A DNA stretch of 5,322 nt from VGDP01 sp964530335 (GTDB lineage: Bacteria > Pseudomonadota > Alphaproteobacteria > SP197): contig CAZGYG010000118.1 in the NCBI GenBank assembly GCA_964530335.1, positions 1-5,322 of the forward strand, read 5' to 3'. Of this stretch, positions 1-5,322 are shown one piece after another. Every line of letters begins with the position of its first letter. The first letter of the stretch is position 1. The notes beneath the pieces were generated by a model, which saw only the letters and a program-made list of their open reading frames with translations, ran no database searches and was not told the origin of the DNA. A program made the position numbers and the translations under genes.

Positions 1-22
1 GGCGGCACGTTCGCCGCGATCC

Positions 23-30
23 GGGAGGAA
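23..30 (+). promoter_or_regulatory. Ribosome binding site of the substrate-binding protein gene
   Basis: A GGGAGGAA element holds a GGAGG core at 24-28, with 8 bases between it and the ATG at 37. This is close to ideal spacing and supports that start. The start matters because the same frame stays open to the left edge of the window. Only 36 bases precede the gene, so no promoter or upstream regulator can be judged. Confidence 0.85.
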
Positions 31-36
31 TCAAGC

Positions 37-1629
37 ATGTACGATCTGGAAAAAATGAAGACGCTGGCCGCGAAGGGCAAGATATCGCGGCGGGATTTCG
101 TGCAGTTCGCGCTGACGGTCGGCGTGTCGGCGGCCGCGGCCGAGACGATGTTCATCAAGGCGGCGCGGGCCGCGCCCAAGCGCGGCGGCCATCTGCGCAT
201 GGGCCTGGCGCATGGCCATACCAACGACAGCCTGGATCCGGCGTATTGGCCCGATACCTCGACCCAGGTGATGTTCTGGGGCAACCTCTCGAACAGCCTG
301 ACCCAGGTCGACGACAAGGGCGAGATCGTGCTCGACCTGGCGGAGTCGTTGGATGTGGGCGACGACGCCAAGACCTGGGCGTTCCATCTGCGCAAGGGCG
401 TGACGTTCCATGACGGCAAGCCCCTGACGCCCGAGGACGTGCTGGCCTCCTACCACCACATCATGAAGGAGGACAGCGAATCCCCGATGAAGTCGGTGCT
501 CAGCGCGGTCAAGGAGATCAAGGCCGACGGCCCCGACACGGTGGTCTTTACCCTGGCCGAGGGCAACGCCGACTTCGCCTATCTGGTCAGCGACTACAAG
601 GCGCCCATCTTGCCCGTCGGCGCAGACGGGCAGGCGGACTGGCAGTCGGGCAACCGCACGGGCGCGTTCAAGCTCGAATCCTTTGAACCCGGCGTCGTCA
701 GCCGCTTCGTGCGCAACGACAACTATCACTTCGAGGGTCGGCCTTACGTCGACAGCTGCGAGGTCAGGGCGCTGAGCGACGTGACGGCGCGCACCAACGC
801 GCTGACCACGGGCGAGATCGACTGGATGGCGCGGCCCGACCTCAAGACGCTCGACCTGCTCGCTCGTACCCCGGACGTCGAGATCACCGAGATCCAGGGC
901 TACGCCCACTACGTGCTGCCGATGCTGATGGACGTGGCGCCGTTCGACGACAACAACGTGCGCATGGCGATCAAGTATTCCATCGACCGCCAGGAGATCC
1001 TCGACAAGGTCTTCCTCGGCCATGCCACGATCGGCAACGACAACCCGATCCCGGCCTCGGTCAAGTTCGCGATCGACCCGCAGCCGCAGCACAGTTACGA
1101 TCCCGACAAGGTCAAGTACTACCTCGGGCAGTCGGGGTTGAGTTCGCTCGCGGTCGACTTGCACGTCGCCAACACGGCGTTCGATGGCGCGATCGACGCC
1201 GGCCAGCTCATCCGCGAATCGGCGGCCAAGTGCGGCATCGACGTCAACGTCGTGCGCGAGCCGGACGACGGTTACTGGACCAACGTGTGGGGCGTGAAGG
1301 GCTGGAGCGCCTCGTATTGGTCCGGCCGCCCGACGGTCGACTGGATGTTCACGACCGCGTACCAGACCGGCTCGTCCTGGAACGAGAACCACCAGGCGAT
1401 CCCGCATTTCGACGAGCTGCTCATCGCCGGGCGCGCGGAGACCGACGAGAAGAAACGCGCCGCCATCTATGCCGAGGCGCAACAGCTCGTCCACGACGAG
1501 GGCGGCCAGATCGTGCTTGTCTTCAACACCATGGTCGCCGCCAACAGTACGCGTCTGGCTCATGACGTGATCGCCGGCAACTGGGAAGTCGATGGCCTGC
1601 GCCTCGCCGAGAAGTGGTGGTTCGCGTAA
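37..1629 (+). CDS. ABC transporter periplasmic substrate-binding protein, peptide/nickel family (SBP_bac_5), Tat-exported
   Basis: This 530-residue protein is the periplasmic receptor of the importer encoded downstream; it should bind solute and deliver it to the permease pair. The N-terminus carries a twin-arginine motif, S17-R18-R19-D20-F21, then a weakly hydrophobic stretch (about 24-40) and a probable cleavage site after A43-R44-A45. This implies export already folded through Tat. The mature part has family hallmarks: the W-x-F-x-L-R-K-G-V-x-F-H-D-G block at 114-127, a TPEDV stretch at 131-135, and a VRMAIKYSIDRQEIL block at 308-322. Length fits cluster C solute-binding proteins (about 500-550 residues). 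Two cysteines in the mature part, C241 and C399, could form a disulfide, but this is untested. The start is set by the ribosome binding site and the signal peptide. Known family substrates include peptides, nickel, opines, sugars and glutathione, and nothing here discriminates among them. E36 in the hydrophobic region of the signal is slightly unusual. Confidence 0.95.
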   Translation: MYDLEKMKTLAAKGKISRRDFVQFALTVGVSAAAAETMFIKAARAAPKRGGHLRMGLAHGHTNDSLDPAYWPDTSTQVMFWGNLSNSLTQVDDKGEIVLDLAESLDVGDDAKTWAFHLRKGVTFHDGKPLTPEDVLASYHHIMKEDSESPMKSVLSAVKEIKADGPDTVVFTLAEGNADFAYLVSDYKAPILPVGADGQADWQSGNRTGAFKLESFEPGVVSRFVRNDNYHFEGRPYVDSCEVRALSDVTARTNALTTGEIDWMARPDLKTLDLLARTPDVEITEIQGYAHYVLPMLMDVAPFDDNNVRMAIKYSIDRQEILDKVFLGHATIGNDNPIPASVKFAIDPQPQHSYDPDKVKYYLGQSGLSSLAVDLHVANTAFDGAIDAGQLIRESAAKCGIDVNVVREPDDGYWTNVWGVKGWSASYWSGRPTVDWMFTTAYQTGSSWNENHQAIPHFDELLIAGRAETDEKKRAAIYAEAQQLVHDEGGQIVLVFNTMVAANSTRLAHDVIAGNWEVDGLRLAEKWWFA

Positions 1630-1634
1630 GTCTT

Positions 1635-1664
1635 GCGTGACATCGGCCGGCGTGACATCGGAGG
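1635..1664 (+). repeat. 15-base tandem duplication after the binding-protein stop
   Basis: GCGTGACATCGG occurs at 1635-1646 and again at 1650-1661, a period of 15 bases. Twelve of the 15 bases in each unit are identical in an unbroken run; the remaining three are CCG in the first unit and AGG in the second. It begins 5 bases after the TAA stop and runs into the base of the following hairpin. It looks like a small local duplication. Two direct copies of a protein-binding half-site are possible but unsupported. Confidence 0.8.
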
Positions 1665-1699
1665 TGGTGCGGCCGCCGGGGGCGGGTGGCCGCACCGTC
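1663..1699 (+). promoter_or_regulatory. GC-rich intercistronic hairpin between binding-protein and permease genes
   Basis: The arms GGTGCGGCC (1666-1674) and GGCCGCACC (1688-1696) are perfect 9-bp inverted complements around a 13-base G-rich loop. The stem extends outward by U-G, G-U and G-C pairs to 1663 and 1699. It lies entirely between the two genes when the permease starts at 1737. No run of T follows, so it is not a canonical intrinsic terminator. In other ABC operons a hairpin just after the binding-protein gene (as between malE and malF) protects the upstream message from 3' exonucleases and lowers permease output, giving excess receptor. The same role is inferred here. Partial attenuation is an alternative. 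Confidence 0.7.
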
Positions 1700-1723
1700 C
1701 CGGTTTCGTCGGGTCGTTCCACC

Positions 1724-1730
1724 GGAGGGG
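1724..1730 (+). promoter_or_regulatory. Ribosome binding site that fixes the GTG start of the first permease
   Basis: GGAGGGG has its GGAGG core at 1724-1728, 8 bases before the GTG at 1737-1739. The longest open frame begins with another GTG at 1686, but that codon sits in the loop of the hairpin and has no comparable ribosome binding site. The 1737 start leaves only about 8 residues before the first membrane helix, as expected for DppB-type permeases. Confidence 0.8.
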
Positions 1731-1736
1731 TGGGCG

Positions 1737-2714
1737 GTGCATCCGGTCGCTAGGACATGTCTGCAGCGTCTGGCGCTCGGCTTGCTGACGCTGTGGGTCG
1801 TCTCGCTGATTGTCTATGGCCTGGTCGAGATGCTGCCCGGCAACTTCGCCCAGGCCCTGCTCGGGCAGCAGGCGACGCCGGAGATCGTCGAGAACTTCAG
1901 ACATAGGGCGGGTCTCGACCGGCCGCTCGTGGAGCGCTACTTCGGTTGGCTCGGCGGCGCGCTACAGGGCGATTTCGGCGTCACCTTCTCGAGCATAACC
2001 AATACCGGCGGCACGGCCCGCACCGTCGCCTCGCTGATCGAGCCCAGGCTCGCCAACACGCTGTTCCTCGCCGGTGCCGTCGCGATCGTCGCGGTGCCGC
2101 TCGCGCTCGCCATCGGGCTGCTCGCCGCGCTCTATCGCAACAGCATCTTCGACCGGCTGGTCAATTTGACGACGCTCACCTCGATCTCGGTGCCGGAGTT
2201 CCTGGTCGGCTACATCCTCATGCTGTTTCTCGCCGTGCGGAACCCGTGGTTCTACTCGCTGGCCACGGTCGATGCGCATACACCGCTCGGCGAGCACGTC
2301 GCCCGCATAGGGCTTCCCGTGCTGACCCTAGTGCTGGTCATCCTCGCGCACATGATGCGCATGACGCGCGCGGCGATCATCAACCTGCTCAGCAGTTCCT
2401 ACATCGAGACCGCGCGCCTCAAGGGCCTGCCGCCGGGCCGCGTGATTGTGCACCACGCGCTGCCCAACGCCTGGGCGCCGATCGCCACCGTCATCGCGCT
2501 CAATCTCGCCTATCTGGTGGTGGGCGTGGTCGTGGTCGAGGTCGTCTTCGCCTACCCGGGCATCGGGCAGCTCATGGTGACGTCCGTGCAGACCCGCGAC
2601 ATTCCAGTGGTCCAGGCGTGCGCGATCATCTTCGCGCTCGCCTACATCCTGCTGAACCTGATCGCCGACATCGCGGCGATCGTCACCAACCCGCGCCTTC
2701 TTCACCCGCGATGA
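1737..2714 (+). CDS. ABC transporter permease, DppB/OppB type
   Basis: This 325-residue inner-membrane protein should form one half of the translocation pore, paired with the next gene's product. The first membrane helix spans about residues 9-33, followed by a periplasmic segment with the family pattern GLDRPLVERYFGWLGG (59-74) and a G-D-F-G turn (78-81). Further helices lie near 106-132, 149-167, 190-207, 247-270 and 291-316. The EAA coupling loop that docks on the ATPase is Y222-I-E-T-A-R-L-K-G230, continuing to A241-L-P-N244. The F-A-Y-P-G-I-G motif at 271-277 is typical of this subfamily. The length matches DppB/OppB (about 305-340 residues). The start is GTG, chosen from the ribosome binding site; a start at 1686 would add 17 atypical residues. 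The stop overlaps the next start as ATGA. Its role as an importer permease is secure, while the substrate is unknown. Confidence 0.93.
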   Translation: MHPVARTCLQRLALGLLTLWVVSLIVYGLVEMLPGNFAQALLGQQATPEIVENFRHRAGLDRPLVERYFGWLGGALQGDFGVTFSSITNTGGTARTVASLIEPRLANTLFLAGAVAIVAVPLALAIGLLAALYRNSIFDRLVNLTTLTSISVPEFLVGYILMLFLAVRNPWFYSLATVDAHTPLGEHVARIGLPVLTLVLVILAHMMRMTRAAIINLLSSSYIETARLKGLPPGRVIVHHALPNAWAPIATVIALNLAYLVVGVVVVEVVFAYPGIGQLMVTSVQTRDIPVVQACAIIFALAYILLNLIADIAAIVTNPRLLHPR

Positions 2715-3607
2715 CGACCGCCGACCCCGCCGCCATCGCCGCCCCGCCGCCGGCCGGGCGGCCCCGGGGAGCGCTGGCGGCGTTCCGTCGCGCCATGCGC
2801 GGCGCGCCGCCGAGCGCCTGGTTCGGCGTTACCGTGCTGGCCGCCTACATCTTCGTCGCCCTGTTCGCTCCGTTGCTCGCGCCCTACGGCGAGGCCGAGG
2901 TCGTCGGCAAGCAATACGAAGTGTGGAGCGATCAGTTCGCGCTCGGCACCGATCAGATCGGGCGCGATATTCTCTCTCGCCTCATCTACGGCGCGCGCAA
3001 TACGGTCGGCATCGCGATCCTCACGACCGCGCTCTCGTTCACGCTTGGCGGCTCGATCGGCATGCTCGCCGCGGTCATCGGCGGGTGGTTCGACCAGATC
3101 GCCAGCCGCCTTGTCGATCTGCTCATGGCCATTCCGCAGCTCATCTTCGCGCTCGTCCTGCTCAGCGTCTTCGGCACCAACGTGACCAACCTGATCCTGA
3201 TCATCGCCGTGCTCGACGCGACGCGCGTGTACCGTCTGAGCCGCGCGGTGGCCATGAATGTCGTCGTCCTCGATTATGTCGAGGCCGCCAAGCTTCAGGG
3301 GGAAAGGCTCGGGCGCATCATCGGTTTCGAGGTGCTGCCCAACATCCTGCCGCCGCTGGTGGCTGAGTTCGGCTTGCGCTTCTGCTTCGTGTTCCTGACC
3401 ATCGCCGCGTTGTCGTTCCTCGGGCTCGGCATCCAGCCGCCGACGGCGGACTGGGGCTCGATGGTGCGCGAGAACGCGACGCTGATCTCGTACGGCGACA
3501 TCACGCCCCTGCTGCCGGCCGGCGCGATCGCGCTGCTCACGATCGCGGTCAACTTCGTGGTTGACTGGTTCCTCCATAAAGCGAGCGGCCTCAAGGATGA
3601 CCGTTAG
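2711..3607 (+). CDS. ABC transporter permease, DppC/OppC type
   Basis: This 298-residue protein is the second pore subunit. It opens with a Pro/Ala/Arg-rich cytoplasmic tail of about 36 residues, then a first helix at about 38-59 ending in the family's A-P-L-L-A-P-Y. The L-G-T-D-Q-I-G-R-D-I-L-S-R block at 78-90 is a hallmark of OppC-type permeases, as is the G-A-R at 94-96. Further helices lie near 99-125, 137-155, 158-175, 222-240 and 266-287. The EAA loop is Y189-V-E-A-A-K-L-Q-G197, ending near L209-P-N211. The late segment with P-P-T-A-D-W-G at 243-249 is also typical. The ATG overlaps the previous TGA by four bases, and I see no Shine-Dalgarno sequence ahead of it, so translation probably depends on reinitiation after the first permease. 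That would keep the two subunits near 1:1. Confidence 0.94.
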   Translation: MTTADPAAIAAPPPAGRPRGALAAFRRAMRGAPPSAWFGVTVLAAYIFVALFAPLLAPYGEAEVVGKQYEVWSDQFALGTDQIGRDILSRLIYGARNTVGIAILTTALSFTLGGSIGMLAAVIGGWFDQIASRLVDLLMAIPQLIFALVLLSVFGTNVTNLILIIAVLDATRVYRLSRAVAMNVVVLDYVEAAKLQGERLGRIIGFEVLPNILPPLVAEFGLRFCFVFLTIAALSFLGLGIQPPTADWGSMVRENATLISYGDITPLLPAGAIALLTIAVNFVVDWFLHKASGLKDDR

Positions 3608-5291
3608 CGGCCCGGCGCAGGACGCGTCCGCGTCGCCGCTCCTCGTGGTGCGGGGCTTGCGCGTCGAGGGCCGCACCGAGGAGGGGTGGAACGAAATCGT
3701 CAAGGGCGTCGACCTGACGCTTAACCGCGGCGAAGTCCTGGGTCTGATCGGCGAATCGGGTGCCGGGAAGTCGACCATCGGTCTCGCCGTCATGGGCTAC
3801 GCGCGCGGCGGATGCCGGATTACCGGCGGATCGATCGTGTTCGACGGCGTCGACCTCGGAACCGCGGACGATCAAGCCAAACGCCGGCTGTGGGGCGCGC
3901 GCATGGCCTACGTCGCGCAGTCCGCGGCGGCCGCCTTCAATCCCGCGCACACGTTGATGGACCAATGCGTCGAAGGGCCGGCGTTCCACGGCATCGCGCG
4001 GGAAGCGGACTCGGAGAAGGTGGCCGTGGAGCTGTTCCGGCGCCTGCGGCTGCCTGAGCCCGAAACCATCGGTCGGCGCTACCCCCACCAAGTCTCGGGT
4101 GGCCAATTGCAGCGTGCGTTGACCGCCATGGCCATGTCGTGCAACCCCGTCATGCTTGTGTTCGACGAACCGACCACGGCGTTGGATGTCACGACGCAGA
4201 TCGAGGTGCTCGCCGCGATCAAGGATGTCGTCCGCCAGTTTGGCGCCGCCGCGATCTACATCTCGCACGACCTGGCCGTGGTGGCGCAGATGGCCGATCG
4301 AATCATGGTGCTGCGTTACGGTGCGACCGTCGAGGAGGCGCCGACGCGCACCATGCTGGCCAGTCCGCGCGAAGCGTACACGAAGTCGCTATGGGCGGTG
4401 CGGACGCTGCGCAAGGACGAGGAAAAAGGCGAGGCGATCGCGCTGAGCGTCGAGGGCGTCGACGCGGCCTACGGCAACAAGATCAAGGTGCTGCACGACG
4501 TCTCGATCGAGGTTCCGCGTGGGCGCACCGTCGCGGTGGTCGGCGAATCGGGCTCGGGCAAGTCGACGCTCGCCCGCGTCATAACGGGGTTGCTCCCGCC
4601 GATCGGGGGCCGGCTCCTGTTCGACGGCAAAGCCTTGCCGCCCGCGCTGAGGCACCGTTCCAAGGGCCTGCTGCGCCGCATCCAGATGATCTATCAGATG
4701 CCCGATACGGCGCTGAACCCGCGGCGGCGCGTGGCCGATATCCTGGGACGACCGCTCACGGCGCACCGGGGGCTGACGGGCAAGGCCCGCGAAGCCAGGA
4801 TCGTCGAGCTGCTCGAGATGATCGAGCTCGACAGCCGGTTCATGTATCGGCTACCCGATGAACTCTCCGGCGGCCAGAAGCAGCGCATCTGCATAGCACG
4901 CGCCCTTTCTGTCGAGCCGGAGCTGGTCATTTGCGACGAGGTAACCTCGGCGCTCGACCAAATCGTCGCCGAAGGCATCCTCAAGCTCCTGCTCCGGCTG
5001 CAGAAGGAGCTCGGCGTCTCGTACCTCTACATCACCCACGACCTGGGCACGGTGAGGGCGATCGCCGACGAAATCGTCGTCATGCACCAGGGCCGGGTGG
5101 TGCAGAAGGGGACGAAGTCGGCGGTGCTGACGCCGCCGCATCACCCTTACACGGAGCTTCTGCTGTCCTCGGTGCCGGAAATGGACCCGGACTGGCTCGC
5201 CAACCTGCTCGCCCGGCGGGGCCAGGCCGCGCCGGCGATTGACGGTGACCGGGCGGCGCGGCTACATGGCAACGGATCCGCGTCCCCGTAG
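3597..5291 (+). CDS. Dipeptide/oligopeptide-type ABC transporter ATP-binding protein with two fused ATPase domains (DppD-DppF fusion)
   Basis: This 564-residue cytoplasmic protein powers the importer, supplying both ATPase domains in one chain instead of separate DppD and DppF. Domain 1 has Walker A GESGAGKST (52-60), Q-loop Q108, signature VSGGQ (166-170), Walker B ending D190-E191, D-loop ALD (195-197) and switch H224. Domain 2 has Walker A GESGSGKST (316-324), Q367, LSGGQ (423-427), D447-E448, ALD (452-454) and H481. All catalytic residues are present in both, so two active ATP sites are expected. A C-terminal P-H-H-P-Y-T segment (514-519) matches the oligopeptide-transporter tail. Residues from about 540 are Ala/Arg/Gly-rich and probably poorly conserved. 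The ATG overlaps the upstream permease by 11 bases; a TTG at 3561 is in frame but less likely. AAGG directly abuts the ATG, too close for a normal ribosome binding site, which suggests coupling. The stop codon lies inside the following tRNA gene. Confidence 0.94.
   Translation: MTVSGPAQDASASPLLVVRGLRVEGRTEEGWNEIVKGVDLTLNRGEVLGLIGESGAGKSTIGLAVMGYARGGCRITGGSIVFDGVDLGTADDQAKRRLWGARMAYVAQSAAAAFNPAHTLMDQCVEGPAFHGIAREADSEKVAVELFRRLRLPEPETIGRRYPHQVSGGQLQRALTAMAMSCNPVMLVFDEPTTALDVTTQIEVLAAIKDVVRQFGAAAIYISHDLAVVAQMADRIMVLRYGATVEEAPTRTMLASPREAYTKSLWAVRTLRKDEEKGEAIALSVEGVDAAYGNKIKVLHDVSIEVPRGRTVAVVGESGSGKSTLARVITGLLPPIGGRLLFDGKALPPALRHRSKGLLRRIQMIYQMPDTALNPRRRVADILGRPLTAHRGLTGKAREARIVELLEMIELDSRFMYRLPDELSGGQKQRICIARALSVEPELVICDEVTSALDQIVAEGILKLLLRLQKELGVSYLYITHDLGTVRAIADEIVVMHQGRVVQKGTKSAVLTPPHHPYTELLLSSVPEMDPDWLANLLARRGQAAPAIDGDRAARLHGNGSASP
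5239..5267 (+). promoter_or_regulatory. Candidate promoter of the tRNA-Arg gene, inside the ATPase coding end
   Basis: TTGACG at 5239-5244 matches five of six bases of the sigma-70 -35 consensus. Seventeen bases later, CTACAT at 5262-5267 matches five of six bases of the alphaproteobacterial -10 form CTATAT, though it matches TATAAT poorly. Transcription would begin near 5274, giving a leader of roughly 7-8 bases before the tRNA, which is usual for tRNA genes. The placement is the strongest argument; by sequence alone it could be chance. Confidence 0.45.
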
Positions 5292-5322
5292 CTCAGCCGG
5301 ATAGAGCGGCGGTTTCCTAAAC
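5282..5322 (+). tRNA. tRNA-Arg (anticodon CCT), 5' part, cut by the window end
   Basis: The first 41 bases of a tRNA that reads AGG codons are present. The acceptor 5' strand is GTCCCCG (5282-5288), followed by the conserved T8-A9. The D-stem GCTC (5291-5294) pairs with GAGC (5304-5307) around a loop holding the conserved A14 and G18-G19. The anticodon stem strand GCGGT (5309-5313) precedes the loop TTCCTAA (5314-5320), placing anticodon CCT at 5316-5318, preceded by T33 and followed by A37. The final A and C begin the pairing strand. The rest of the anticodon stem, the variable region, T-arm and acceptor 3' strand lie beyond the window. The gene overlaps the ATPase gene by its first 10 bases. 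Confidence 0.92.

Noticed and set aside
31..1722. 563-codon open frame on the minus strand opposite the receptor gene
   Set aside because: Long antisense frames are expected opposite GC-rich genes. The translation is rich in Arg, Val, Asp and His with no recognisable domain, while the + strand protein has clear family motifs.
1700..1725. Possible weak stem CCGGT/ACCGG that would mask the permease ribosome binding site
   Set aside because: Only five pairs across a 16-base loop, and it covers just two bases of the Shine-Dalgarno sequence. This is expected by chance at this GC content.
1946..2710. Upstream extension of the second permease frame through the first permease gene
   Set aside because: The 255 extra residues are Arg/Ala/His-rich frame-shifted translation of the first permease. 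The real start is the ATG at 2711 in the ATGA overlap.
2702..3793. 363-codon open frame on the minus strand opposite the second permease and ATPase start
   Set aside because: It spans two well-supported + strand genes, is dominated by Arg, Asp, Glu and Ala, and shows no domain. It is a codon-bias shadow.
3749..4552. Repeated 12-mer CGGCGAATCGGG at 3749-3760 and 4541-4552
   Set aside because: Both copies encode the Walker A region of the two ATPase domains. The similarity follows from the conserved motif and not from a mobile or regulatory repeat.
5282..5322. tRNA as an attachment site for an integrated element
   Set aside because: tRNA genes are common integration sites, but integrases usually use the 3' half, which is outside the window, and no integrase or repeat is visible here.

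Overview
The window looks like ordinary chromosomal DNA from a GC-rich Gram-negative bacterium, most likely an alphaproteobacterium. The evidence is strong G/C bias at third codon positions, a Tat-exported solute-binding protein, a double-domain oligopeptide-type ATPase, and motif variants I associate with alphaproteobacterial transporters. This assignment is inference, because no taxonomic marker is complete here.

Four genes on the + strand form one complete ABC importer of the peptide/nickel/opine (Dpp/Opp) class. In order they are a Tat-dependent periplasmic substrate-binding protein (37-1629), a DppB-like permease (1737-2714), a DppC-like permease (2711-3607), and a fused ATPase with two nucleotide-binding domains (3597-5291). 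The last three overlap by 4 and 11 bases and are probably translationally coupled. The binding-protein gene is separated from them by 107 bases. That gap holds a 15-base tandem duplication, a strong GC hairpin without a U-tract, and a good Shine-Dalgarno sequence that places the first permease at a GTG start. The substrate cannot be read from the sequence.

The window ends inside a tRNA-Arg(CCT) gene (5282-5322, cut in the anticodon stem). It overlaps the ATPase gene by 10 bases, and the ATPase stop codon is the tRNA's conserved T8-A9-G10. A plausible tRNA promoter lies inside the last ATPase codons. There is no room for a terminator between the operon and the tRNA.

No phage, IS element, CRISPR array, toxin or defence gene is visible, and I see no credible undescribed multi-gene system. 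The junction between the ATPase gene and the tRNA is the most interesting part. RNase P processing of a shared transcript would leave the ATPase message without a stop codon.
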